Below the pieces are notes generated by a model that was not told the origin of the DNA, did not search any database, and saw only the letters and a program-made list of their open reading frames with translations. A program made the position numbers and the translations under genes. From contig JAGRGP010000111.1 of NCBI GenBank assembly GCA_020445415.1, positions 1-32,952 of the forward strand: a DNA stretch of 32,952 nt, in the 5' to 3' direction. Below are positions 7,575 to 15,752 of the stretch, piece by piece; within the stretch, counting starts at the first letter, position 1, and every line of letters starts with the position of its first letter. The DNA comes from Gammaproteobacteria bacterium (lineage in GTDB: Bacteria; Pseudomonadota; Gammaproteobacteria; Chromatiales; Chromatiaceae).

Positions 7575-8455
7575 TGGTGTATAAGGTTGAGGAAAAACCC
7601 GTCATAATTCCCTGTGAGGGTGACCGGATGATCGGTGTCTTGCATCAACCGGACTGCGCGTCGCACTGCGGTGTGCTAATTGTAGTCGGTGGTCCGCAGA
7701 CTCGCGTGGGCAGCCATCGTCAGTTTGTTCTGCTCTCTCGATTTCTCGCCAGCAACGGTGTGCCGGTGCTTCGCTTCGATTACCGGGGTATGGGAGATAG
7801 CGAAGGTGATATACGCAGTTATGGCGATATAGACGACGACATCGGTGCGGCGGTCGACCTGCTGCAAAAATACGCGAAAATCGACAAGGTGATTCTTTGG
7901 GGACTCTGTGATGCGGCCTCGGCCTCGCTTTTCTATGCCTGGAAGGATGACAGAGTGAAAGGATTAATATTGCTTAATCCTTGGATTCGAACTCAGAGTG
8001 GTATTGCCCGCGCTTATATTCGCTCCCATTATCCCAAGCGCATATTTAGCCGCGATTTTTGGAGAAAGCTGTGGAAGGGTGAGTTTAGTTTCTCGGATTC
8101 GGTACCGGCGTTTCTCGATATGCTAAAACGGGCGGCGAGAAAAACGGGCTGGGAAACAATGACTGATATCGATGACAAGACCTCGGCGGTTGGCATGAGT
8201 GACCAGCAGTTGCTTGCCCGTGTTGCGAAAGGGGTTTCCCGGTTTCAGGGAAAGATTCTGGTTGTTCTCAGCGGCAATGATCTGACCGCCGACGAGTTCC
8301 GCAATCTTCTCAAAGACTCGTCGAAATGGCGGAGTTTATTTGATCGGGACAACATTGCAGAGGCACAGATTGCAAACGCCGATCATACCTTTTCAAGACT
8401 TGTTTGGAGCCACGAAGTCGAGCGGCTAACCTTGAGCTGGATCAACCAGCTATAA
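7574..8455 (+). CDS. Exosortase A system-associated hydrolase 1 (alpha/beta hydrolase fold)
   Basis: The 293-residue protein has an alpha/beta-hydrolase fold and the local sequence FDYRGMGDSEGDI, shared with its upstream neighbour, so the two are probably ancient paralogues. The nucleophile elbow reads LWGLCDAAS (108-116), which puts cysteine 112 where serine normally stands. An acid candidate (GNDLTADEF) and a histidine (NADHTFSR) occur near the C-terminus, so a Cys-His-Asp triad is possible. It matches the family of hydrolase 1 in exosortase A loci (TIGR03100-like). The start is set at the ATG at 7574, which overlaps the upstream stop in TGATG. A longer frame from the TTG at 7541 would read through that gene and is unlikely. 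Confidence 0.85.
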   Translation: MVYKVEEKPVIIPCEGDRMIGVLHQPDCASHCGVLIVVGGPQTRVGSHRQFVLLSRFLASNGVPVLRFDYRGMGDSEGDIRSYGDIDDDIGAAVDLLQKYAKIDKVILWGLCDAASASLFYAWKDDRVKGLILLNPWIRTQSGIARAYIRSHYPKRIFSRDFWRKLWKGEFSFSDSVPAFLDMLKRAARKTGWETMTDIDDKTSAVGMSDQQLLARVAKGVSRFQGKILVVLSGNDLTADEFRNLLKDSSKWRSLFDRDNIAEAQIANADHTFSRLVWSHEVERLTLSWINQL

Positions 8456-8508
8456 ACGTACGGAAGCGAAATGATCCAGTGATAGAGCACGCTGTCACAC
8501 GTTCAAAC

Positions 8509-8535
8509 GCACGCGTGCACCTCTTTGGGGGGTGC
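8509..8535. repeat. Inverted repeats in the gap after hydrolase 1
   Basis: The 142-bp gap after hydrolase 1 contains a perfect palindrome GCACGCGTGC (8509-8518). It also contains a competing hairpin with arms GCACC (8517-8521) and GGTGC (8531-8535). No T-run follows, so a classical terminator is not supported. It may separate two transcription units or be a binding site. Confidence 0.3.
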
Positions 8536-8597
8536 GAGTCGGCGGTATTCCAGTTTCCCGGCCGTTCCCGATCATGATGTCAAGGGGGTAAGACTCA

Positions 8598-9746
8598 ATG
8601 ATCGACTATAGGAAGGGTGGGGCGTTAATGCGCACAATCCTATTGATTGCTTTGGTTGCCGCGGGAATGGCGCTAGAAAATAGGTTGGATGTTGTTTCTT
8701 CAGTTTATTCTCGACTTGTCGATAGCCCGAGTGTAGCTCGGCTGGAGATAGACTCCGATCCTAACTTGGAGCGCTTGGCCCAGTCTGGACGCAAACTTCC
8801 GGATGTCGAGGCAGTGGGAGGCGATTGGCACCGGTGGCAGGGGATGATCCGTGACGCGGTCTACCGTTACATGGGAGAAACGGATCGACTGGACCAGCCA
8901 CCGGGAAATCCGGGCAGACCGCAATATCGGATACTTGAAAGTCAACAGCTCGCAGGGGGAATCGAGCGCAAGCTGATCGCTTATGCCTCGTTTGACGGTT
9001 CGGAGATTCCGGCCTATCTGCATGAGCCGAGTAACGGGAAACGGTTACCGGCCATATTGGTGATACCTGGACATGTTGGGGAAGGTGAATCCGGGATACA
9101 GCAAACCGCAGGCATTGAAGCGTCTTATCAACACGGCGCTGCCAGAAAGCTGGCTGAGGCGGGATACGTTACACTGACCCCGGAACTGCGCGGTTTCGGA
9201 TTTCTTGGGAAACCGTTTGATACGGAACACCGGATCGTTGCGTACAACTCCCTGATGGAGGGTAAGCCCTATAAATGGACGATCTTGCGAGACTTACACT
9301 ATGCAATGGATCTCCTGCGTAGTCATGATCTAGTGGATGAGGAAAGAATAGGGGTAACCGGGGCATCTTATGGAGGGGAGTTGTCAGTGTATTATGCTGC
9401 ATTGGATACCCGGGTAAAGGCGGTTGTTTTTCAGGCCTTCGGCGGCACTATCGGCCTGAGGCCTCCGGTTAAGGGAGACAAGACAAAGCAGCCTCATTAT
9501 TGCCATATTCTTCCAGGACTGGATACCCAGATCCGGATCGAAGAATGGATGTGGCTTTTGGCGCCCAGGCCTACCCTTGGCATCCGCGGGAGAGCGGACC
9601 GTGTTCCGGATCCCGGGGCTGAAGAGCGCTACCGGGAGGGCTGGCGAGGGCAGGGTCTGGTGAGGCACTTTGATTTTCTCACCGTGGATGGAGGGCATGA
9701 GTATTTCACCGGCCCCGCAATTGAATTCTTTAAAGAACATCTTTGA
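8598..9746 (+). CDS. Membrane-anchored or secreted alpha/beta hydrolase, acetyl-esterase-like
   Basis: The 382-residue protein begins with a hydrophobic segment (TILLIALVAAGMAL, about 13-26), so it is exported or anchored. The catalytic part has AILVIPGHVGEG (152-163), the nucleophile elbow GASYGG with S257, an acid at D334 (GRADRVPDPG) and H367 (DGGHEYF), so a complete Ser-Asp-His triad can be proposed. The pattern resembles dienelactone hydrolase and acetylxylan esterase relatives. Within a polysaccharide locus, removal of acyl groups from the polymer outside the cytoplasm is plausible but inferred. The ATG at 8598 follows AGGGGG at good spacing; an internal ATG at 8628 starts right before the hydrophobic segment and cannot be excluded. 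Confidence 0.8.
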   Translation: MIDYRKGGALMRTILLIALVAAGMALENRLDVVSSVYSRLVDSPSVARLEIDSDPNLERLAQSGRKLPDVEAVGGDWHRWQGMIRDAVYRYMGETDRLDQPPGNPGRPQYRILESQQLAGGIERKLIAYASFDGSEIPAYLHEPSNGKRLPAILVIPGHVGEGESGIQQTAGIEASYQHGAARKLAEAGYVTLTPELRGFGFLGKPFDTEHRIVAYNSLMEGKPYKWTILRDLHYAMDLLRSHDLVDEERIGVTGASYGGELSVYYAALDTRVKAVVFQAFGGTIGLRPPVKGDKTKQPHYCHILPGLDTQIRIEEWMWLLAPRPTLGIRGRADRVPDPGAEERYREGWRGQGLVRHFDFLTVDGGHEYFTGPAIEFFKEHL

Positions 9747-9797
9747 TTGTAATCGAAGATTTGAACCGGATGATCTCCCTGGATCTTGAACAGATAG

Positions 9798-11102
9798 ATG
9801 CTTGGCGCGGGCAACCATAAGCAACATCACCGTAATCTGGGGCCTAACCTATTGATGGTAGCCTTTCACTATCCTCCCTACAGTGTGAGTAGTGGAGTAC
9901 AGCGTGCCGCCAAGTTTGCAAAGTATCTTCCTCAGTATGGTATCGCACCGATGGTTTTGACCGCGAAGCCCTTTGCTTACGGCGTCAAAGCCGATGGCGG
10001 GAAAGGGAGCGATGATGGTTTTGTTTTTCGTAGCTTTGCACTGGATACGGTGACCCACCTCGGGGTGAAAGGCCGGTATCCGGGATTTCTTGCCTTGCCC
10101 GATCGTTGGATCAGTTGGTTTCCGGCAGCCGTTGTATCGGGAATGAGGCTAATACGAAAACACCGCCCTCTGGCTGTATGGTCAACCTATCCCATCGCTA
10201 CCACCCATCTCGTCGCCATCGCGCTCCAGCGAATTTCGGGTCTTCCCTGGGTGGCGGATTTCAGAGATCCCATGGTCGATGAGGTACACCCCCAAGGAAA
10301 AGCAAAGCGCCGGCTTTTTACATGGATTGAGCAGACAGTTTTGCAGCGTGCGGATAGCATTTGCTTTACCACTCCCGGGGCGGCGGCCATGTATCGAGAA
10401 CGGTATCCTGAGGTCAGGGAGGGGCGAATATGTACCATCTCCAACGGGTTTGACGAAGAGGACTTCATTTCGATGAGGGCTCCCGCAAGGAATTCCGACG
10501 AGGCGCGTCGTCGGGTATTACTCCATAGCGGAACGATCTATCCCCTCGAAAGAGATCCAACCTCCCTGATTAAGGCCATCGCCCAGCTTAAGGAGAAAAA
10601 GCTGATAGTTGCCGACCGGCTAAAGGTGGTTTTACGTGCGACTGGCCACGATGCGTTTGTTAGAGCCTTACTCCTGAACTACCAGGTTGGCGATATTGTG
10701 GAGATTGCCCCCGGTCTGCAATATTCGGACGCATTGAGGGAAATGTGCGAGGTAGACGGCCTGTTGCTGCTACAGGCTGGAAACTGCAATAACCAGATTC
10801 CGGCAAAGGCATACGAGTATCTGAGGGCAGCGAGACCGATTTTCACCCTGGCTGATCCCACTGGGGATACGGCAGCATTGATGCGGTCGGTGGGTATGAC
10901 CTGTATTTCCCCGATAGACAACCCAGTACAGATTGAGCGCGGGTTGATGACTTTTTTGTCTCAGCTTGATAAGCCAAGCCTTCCGCTGCCTCAGCATGAG
11001 TTGATAACCAGGTTCTCTAGGCGGCATCAGGCCGGTGAGCTGGCCGAAATCGTAAAGTCATTGGGCCGAAACCGGCTACCAAAAGGGATGAGCAAAATAT
11101 GA
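9798..11102 (+). CDS. Family 4 (GT-B) glycosyltransferase, paralogue of 4316-5659
   Basis: The 434-residue protein has the same signatures as the glycosyltransferase at 4316: an opening FHYPPYSVSSGVQRAAKF, WVADFRDPMVDE in the first half, and QIPAKAYEYLRAARP in the donor-binding half. An N-terminal extension of about 17 residues precedes the first strand, so a later start is possible, but no other in-frame ATG lies before LLMVAFHYPP. The likely role is addition of one sugar of the repeat unit at the cytoplasmic face. Its stop overlaps the next start as ATGA, so the two glycosyltransferases are translationally coupled. Confidence 0.88.
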   Translation: MLGAGNHKQHHRNLGPNLLMVAFHYPPYSVSSGVQRAAKFAKYLPQYGIAPMVLTAKPFAYGVKADGGKGSDDGFVFRSFALDTVTHLGVKGRYPGFLALPDRWISWFPAAVVSGMRLIRKHRPLAVWSTYPIATTHLVAIALQRISGLPWVADFRDPMVDEVHPQGKAKRRLFTWIEQTVLQRADSICFTTPGAAAMYRERYPEVREGRICTISNGFDEEDFISMRAPARNSDEARRRVLLHSGTIYPLERDPTSLIKAIAQLKEKKLIVADRLKVVLRATGHDAFVRALLLNYQVGDIVEIAPGLQYSDALREMCEVDGLLLLQAGNCNNQIPAKAYEYLRAARPIFTLADPTGDTAALMRSVGMTCISPIDNPVQIERGLMTFLSQLDKPSLPLPQHELITRFSRRHQAGELAEIVKSLGRNRLPKGMSKI

Positions 11103-12316
11103 AGATTCTCTTCTTTTCTCAACGCTTTCTTTTTCCGATGGACACCGGCGGGAAAATTCGAACCGGTAACATCTTGGCTCAGCTGGGTCAGCTCGCAGAT
11201 CTAACGGTTATCAGCAACGTGGAAAACGAGAAAGATGCTGAATACATACCACTAATGGAGAACCTTTGCAAAAAGTTTGTGGCGGTGCCGTGGAGCGAGC
11301 CCAAGCGTTATACATTGGGATTCTATTTTAGGCTGGCATTGCAGTCGCTTTCCCGCTATCCGGTTTCAGTTTTGAACGATTTTTCTCCGGCACTCGAACA
11401 GGCATTGAAGGCCGAATTGACCAACGAACAGTATGATCTGGTTGTATGCGATTTTTTGCAGTCGACGCTTAATTTCCGGGACGTGGAGGGTGTCCCTACA
11501 CTACTCTTTCAACACAACGTCGAAGCGCAGATTACCCAACGGCACTACGGTAAGGCACAAAACTGGTTTACCCGTTTGTTTTGGGGATTGCAGCATCGAC
11601 GCATGTTGCGTCACGAGGGACGGATGTGCAGAAGATTCGACGGCATCGTAGCCGTATCGAACGAAGATAAGGCCATTATGGAAAACTGGTATCAGGCCGA
11701 AAATGTCCATGTTATCCCAACTGGAGTGGATACAGATCGCTTTAAACCTGACGATAACATTCAGGAGAAGAAACAGCTTGTCTTTACGGGCTCTATGGAT
11801 TGGCTGCCAAACGAAGATGCGATGGCATATTTTTTGGAATCCATATTTCCCCTGATAAAGGAAGAGGAGCCGGATACGGGCCTTGTGATCGTAGGTCGGC
11901 GTCCGACTCCAAAGATCGTACGCATGGCTCAGGGGCGTGGCGATGTACAGTTAACCGGGTGGGTCGACGATACCCGGCCTTACATAAGCGAAAGTGCAGT
12001 GTACATAGTGCCAATCAGGATCGGCGGTGGAACGCGTATGAAGATCTATGAGGCTTTGGCAATGAGAAAGGCCCTGGTATCCACAACGGTTGGGGCGGAG
12101 GGATTGCCGCTGGTAGATGGTGAGCATATCTACCGGGCCGATACACCAGAGGTCTTTAGCAAGCGAGTCGTAGAATTGCTACGTGATGGACTGAGGCGCA
12201 GACAGTTGGGCGAAGCGGCGATGAACTACGTCTTCGAAAACTTTCGCTGGAAGATAGTGGCGGAGCGGTTTCTGGACATATGCGAGCGAGTTACCGCGAC
12301 CGGGAACGGCCGCTGA
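11099..12316 (+). CDS. Family 4 glycosyltransferase, resembling the XrtA-associated TIGR03087 group
   Basis: The 405-residue GT-B protein opens with KILFFSQRFLFPMDTGGKIR, has FQHNVEAQI mid-way, and the C-terminal domain has VFTGSMDWLPNEDAM followed by GGTRMKIYEALAMRKALVST, where the donor-binding glutamate lies. That combination is typical of the sugar transferases found with exosortase A systems, though general GT4 proteins share parts of it. It overlaps the upstream glycosyltransferase by four bases (ATGA) and ends the second plus-strand block: 311 bp separate it from algD. No membrane segment is seen. The specific linkage is unknown. Confidence 0.82.
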   Translation: MKILFFSQRFLFPMDTGGKIRTGNILAQLGQLADLTVISNVENEKDAEYIPLMENLCKKFVAVPWSEPKRYTLGFYFRLALQSLSRYPVSVLNDFSPALEQALKAELTNEQYDLVVCDFLQSTLNFRDVEGVPTLLFQHNVEAQITQRHYGKAQNWFTRLFWGLQHRRMLRHEGRMCRRFDGIVAVSNEDKAIMENWYQAENVHVIPTGVDTDRFKPDDNIQEKKQLVFTGSMDWLPNEDAMAYFLESIFPLIKEEEPDTGLVIVGRRPTPKIVRMAQGRGDVQLTGWVDDTRPYISESAVYIVPIRIGGGTRMKIYEALAMRKALVSTTVGAEGLPLVDGEHIYRADTPEVFSKRVVELLRDGLRRRQLGEAAMNYVFENFRWKIVAERFLDICERVTATGNGR

Positions 12317-12627
12317 GACTTGAATCTGCGTACATGACGATAGGGCCGGGTATTCGGCGGAGCGGCTGGAATGATCAGCGGATAACCTGGGCGATACTCC
12401 AATGCGCCGACGGCCGCTTGCTTCGGAGGTATTCGAGGTATTGGACTCTGAATCCGTCGAGCGTTGTTAGTGGATCTGCCGTGGCAGATATGTGACATGT
12501 TATCCATTAGCCACTTTACTTCAGAGATCCGCCGGAGTGGGTGGTCGAATGGCGTGGGATCGCGCTTCGGGCCGCCCAGACAGGGATTTGGGGAATTGAA
12601 CGTGACGTTTGAACTAAGGAATTTTCT
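12317..12627. other. Intergenic region upstream of algD with a 16-bp inverted repeat
   Basis: This 311-bp spacer holds no gene that I can support. It contains the perfect inverted repeat ATCTGCCGTGGCAGAT at 12474-12489 and, close to algD, the ribosome-binding site AAGGA. Its length suggests that algD has its own promoter, but no clear -35/-10 pair was found. Confidence 0.5.
12474..12489. promoter_or_regulatory. Perfect inverted repeat upstream of algD, possible operator
   Basis: Seven-base arms ATCTGCC and GGCAGAT flank a 2-base centre about 140 bp before the algD start. The symmetry suits a dimeric regulator. A TTGTTA hexamer lies just upstream, but no reliable -10 was recognised. Confidence 0.35.
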
Positions 12628-13941
12628 ATGAAAATAAGTATCTTTGGACTGGGTTATGTTGGTGCCGTATCGGCGGGGTGTTTGTCCGCGGAAGGACATG
12701 AGGTGATCGGAGTTGATCCCAATCGGTTGAAGGTTGATCTGATCAATAGCGGGCAAACACCGATCATAGAAAAGGATATCGACCGGCTGATCGCCAACGG
12801 CTCTGCGGAAGGGAGACTGCGTGCGACAACGGATGTCAGGGAGGCCGTGATGGAGACCGATATGTCACTGATTTGCGTCGGTACGCCAAGTCAGATAAAT
12901 GGAAGCCTGGATCTTAGCTACGTCAGGCGGGTCTGTGAGGAGATCGGCATGGCGCTCAACGCGCGGGAGGGGTTCCACGTAGTGGTGGCACGTAGCACGA
13001 TGCTACCCGGTACCATGCGTAGCGTTGTCATCCCGACGTTGGAGCAAGCTTCCGGAAAAAAGGCGGGAGAAGGCTTTGGTGTCTGTAACAATCCTGAGTT
13101 TCTGCGTGAAGGAACCGCGGTATACGATTTCTATAATCCTCCAAAGACCGTGATTGGCGAAACTGACGGTAAGAGTGGCGACCTATTAGCGGAAATCTAC
13201 CAAGATCTCGACGCCCCGTTAATTCGCACCACGGTTGAAACTGCCGAGATGGTGAAATATACGGATAACGTATGGCATGCTTTGAAGGTTTGTTTTGCCA
13301 ACGAGATAGGGAATATCTGTAAGGCGGTCGATATCGACGGGCATGCCGTTATGGACATCTTCTGCCAAGACACCAAACTAAACTTATCCCCTTACTACAT
13401 GAAGCCGGGATTTGCGTTTGGCGGTTCCTGTTTGCCAAAAGATGTCCGGGCACTGACCTATAAGGCACGCAACCTCGATCTCGATCTGCCGGTCTTAAAC
13501 GCGATCATGCCAAGTAACCAAAGACAGGTTGAACGGGGCCTGTCGATGATCATGAGCGGAGGCAAGAAAAAGGTTGGGATTCTGGGGTTCAGTTTCAAAG
13601 CGGGAACCGATGACTTACGAGAGAGCCCCATTGTTGAAGTTATTGAACGCCTCCTTGGTAAAGGGTATGACATCAAGATTTATGACAAGAACGTCAACAT
13701 AGCCAGTCTTGTCGGCGCTAATAAAGACTTCATTATGAATCAGATCCCACATATCTCGCAGCTGATGGAGGGGAGTATCGAACGTGTGATGGAGCATGCC
13801 GACGTATTGGTTATCGGAAATGGCTCCGAAGAATTTCGATCTGTACCGGCACAGGCCAGATCCGGACAACGCGTGGTCGATTTGGTGAAAATCTTGGATC
13901 AAAAATCCAGTCCGGGAGTGTACGAAGGGATCTGTTGGTAG
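12628..13941 (+). CDS. algD: GDP-mannose 6-dehydrogenase
   Basis: The enzyme oxidises GDP-mannose to GDP-mannuronate in two NAD-dependent steps, the committed step for mannuronate polymers. The 437-residue protein is collinear with Pseudomonas AlgD from start (ISIFGLGYVGAVSAGCLS) to the shared C-terminal EGICW. The NAD-binding glycines are G7, G9 and G12. The catalytic cysteine is C268 in FAFGGSCLPKDVRALTY, the same number as in the Pseudomonas enzyme. SFKAGTDDLRESP lies in the C-terminal domain. UDP-glucose dehydrogenases share the fold, but the details favour GDP-mannose. The start ATG follows AAGGA at good spacing. No alginate synthase genes (alg8, alg44) accompany it, so the polymer is probably assembled from lipid-linked repeats by the nearby glycosyltransferases. 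Confidence 0.93.
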   Translation: MKISIFGLGYVGAVSAGCLSAEGHEVIGVDPNRLKVDLINSGQTPIIEKDIDRLIANGSAEGRLRATTDVREAVMETDMSLICVGTPSQINGSLDLSYVRRVCEEIGMALNAREGFHVVVARSTMLPGTMRSVVIPTLEQASGKKAGEGFGVCNNPEFLREGTAVYDFYNPPKTVIGETDGKSGDLLAEIYQDLDAPLIRTTVETAEMVKYTDNVWHALKVCFANEIGNICKAVDIDGHAVMDIFCQDTKLNLSPYYMKPGFAFGGSCLPKDVRALTYKARNLDLDLPVLNAIMPSNQRQVERGLSMIMSGGKKKVGILGFSFKAGTDDLRESPIVEVIERLLGKGYDIKIYDKNVNIASLVGANKDFIMNQIPHISQLMEGSIERVMEHADVLVIGNGSEEFRSVPAQARSGQRVVDLVKILDQKSSPGVYEGICW

Positions 13942-14004
13942 ATCGGGGAGGGGAATCCATGGACCGAAATCCCCCATAGTCAGAAGCAGTAGTCGCGACT
14001 TGAT

Positions 14005-14039
14005 CTGACAGTTACCGGTTTCGATGGCGTGACTGTCAG
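14005..14039. terminator. Hairpin downstream of algD, possible terminator without T-run
   Basis: Arms CTGACAGT and ACTGTCAG are perfectly complementary and separated by 19 bases, about 65 bp after the algD stop. The following bases are GTTAAATTC, not a T-run, so intrinsic termination is uncertain. Confidence 0.3.
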
Positions 14040-14210
14040 GTTAAATTCTGCCGAAAAATTTCTTGCTTCCAGATTTGTATTCTGACCGCCGGCGTGTCGC
14101 TGCCGGAGTCGGCCAGAAGTATCAATCGATGTCAAAGCGTTGGCATCCATTCGGAGAACCCGCGGTATAGCTCTGGTGTTAGGAAAAGTTTCCGACCAGG
14201 TCTCGGTATG

Positions 14211-14226
14211 TGGTAACCGGTTACCA
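14211..14226. repeat. Perfect 16-bp palindrome
   Basis: TGGTAACCGGTTACCA is identical on both strands, with no loop. This is unlike a terminator and more like a protein-binding site, though it lies between two gene ends. Confidence 0.5.
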
Positions 14227-14279
14227 ATAGTTCAAAAGTGTCCCGTAATCTCCCGGTAAGAGTGCACTTGGATGACCTG

Positions 14280-15530
14280 CTATTTTTTGGGAGAGTCACT
14301 GCGGATGACCCGATTACTGGGGTCACTAGCAACTTTTGGTTTACTACCTACGAAGGTATTGTTGGTGATTAGCCAACTTTTCTGGCCCGATTTTCCACCG
14401 GATATCTCCAGCATTTTTTGAATACCGCTACCTAGGTAGGAATCGGTAATCTGCAGATGATATAGATTGTCTTCAATTCGAAAAGCCTTTTCAGAATGGG
14501 TTATCATGCAGTTTTTGATAGAGACATTTGCATTTCCCCGATTGCCCCTTATTCTGAATGCGATTTCGTTATCAAAGACTTTTGCCCCCACAACCGTGGC
14601 TTCGATCTTTTCCTTAAAATTGAATGCCGCTTTGTTGCGGATATAGTTGTCCGATTTCCAGCCGTGGACAATGAGATTCTCCACCAGGATTCTCATGCGC
14701 GGGACGGCTTGCCAATTAGATTTCGCCACTTTGGTATCAATGGCATTTTCTCCCGGGTACTGCCTTTCGTGCTCACGGAGATGAGCGGTTTTTTTCCAGC
14801 CGGAATTGAAGTCCTCAATTAACGGTCCGGTCCAGAAGTGACAATCCCTTATTACAATGTCATTGGATATCAGCATCCCATTTCTCGCCGGGTCAGTCTG
14901 GAAACTGTCACCCGATACGTGATGAATCTCGGTATCCTGTAGCTTTAGCCAGCGGGTGTTGGTTGCAACCACTCCGTGGGCGTCTGCCTGATGTATGAAG
15001 GAGCCGCCTAAAAAATGATGGATCAAGGAATTTTGAATCACGATATTCCTCGAATTCTGGATGTCGATACCATCGCTAGTGCCATAGCGCGCAGTTACAT
15101 GTCTGAGGCTAATATGGGATGACTCCGAAATACGTATGGCATCTCCGGGTTTTTTATTATGATCTACTATAATATCTTCTAAAATCAAATGATTAGAAGA
15201 AATATAGACAGATTCAACTCTGGGCGGAAGCCCATCCCCGTATGCGCCGACGACGATCGGACTCGCTTGGGAGCCCGAGTATCTGAGTTCTAGTGATTCG
15301 TCCCAGGTGCTTCCCCGTCTGAGCAAAAGCCGATCGCCAGGAAACAGAGGTCTCAGTTTGGCATGATCGAGGGATCTCCACGGTGATTCCGCGGTCTGAC
15401 CTTCATTGTCGTCGTTTCCTTGCAAATTATCGAGGTAGTAGACTGCTCCCTGGGTGTGACTGGATCCGATAACCAGGAAAAGCAGGATAAAGCGTTTCCA
15501 GCGCACAAGGTAACGTAATTGGAAAGTCAT
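14280..15530 (-). CDS. Secreted right-handed parallel beta-helix protein, pectate lyase/epimerase-like
   Basis: The 416-residue protein has a signal peptide (basic start, then RFILLFLVIGSSHTQGA with likely cleavage before VYYLD). After AESPWRSLDHAKLRPLFPGD, typical of secreted beta-helix proteins, it shows about ten coils of short repeating strands such as HLILEDIIVD, HISLRHVTARYGTSDGIDI, NIVIQNSLIHH and DIVIRDCHFW. This fold is used by pectate lyases, alginate C5-epimerases and alginate-trimming proteins such as AlgG and AlgX-associated factors. No unique catalytic signature was assigned. It is divergent from the heparinase-like gene and faces algD, so action on the locus polymer outside the cytoplasm is likely but inferred. 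Confidence 0.78.
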   Translation of the reverse strand: MTFQLRYLVRWKRFILLFLVIGSSHTQGAVYYLDNLQGNDDNEGQTAESPWRSLDHAKLRPLFPGDRLLLRRGSTWDESLELRYSGSQASPIVVGAYGDGLPPRVESVYISSNHLILEDIIVDHNKKPGDAIRISESSHISLRHVTARYGTSDGIDIQNSRNIVIQNSLIHHFLGGSFIHQADAHGVVATNTRWLKLQDTEIHHVSGDSFQTDPARNGMLISNDIVIRDCHFWTGPLIEDFNSGWKKTAHLREHERQYPGENAIDTKVAKSNWQAVPRMRILVENLIVHGWKSDNYIRNKAAFNFKEKIEATVVGAKVFDNEIAFRIRGNRGNANVSIKNCMITHSEKAFRIEDNLYHLQITDSYLGSGIQKMLEISGGKSGQKSWLITNNTFVGSKPKVASDPSNRVIRSDSPKK

Positions 15531-15752
15531 GATCGATAGGGGAAGGTAGGATTGAGATGGTAGCGAATTATAACCTTTCTCCTATTGGCCGAGGGAGGCC
15601 GGGGAAAATGTACAAAATCGGTTATTGGCAATCGAAAGTGGTGCATGCCGGGACTCCGATGGGAAGTGTATTCTAGAAGGTAATTATCCCTCACTCTGAG
15701 GTTATGTTTCGGCATTGTTTTCACTAGGTACTTATAGAAATTGGGTAAGTTA

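Larger units (their letters stand above)
13942..14279. other. Convergent intergenic region with two strong inverted repeats
   Basis: This 338-bp spacer separates the ends of algD and the beta-helix gene. I see no credible gene. It contains a hairpin with perfect 8-bp arms (14005-14012 and 14032-14039) and a perfect 16-bp palindrome at 14211-14226. A T-rich stretch typical of intrinsic terminators does not follow either one. Confidence 0.5.

Noticed and set aside
12226..12756. A 176-codon minus-strand frame across the algD upstream region
   Set aside because: It covers the end of a glycosyltransferase and the start of algD, has an arginine- and proline-rich composition typical of shadows, and shows no domain.
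14132..14332. A 66-codon minus-strand frame after the beta-helix gene
   Set aside because: It overlaps the end of the beta-helix gene, contains the perfect palindrome and shows no family likeness.
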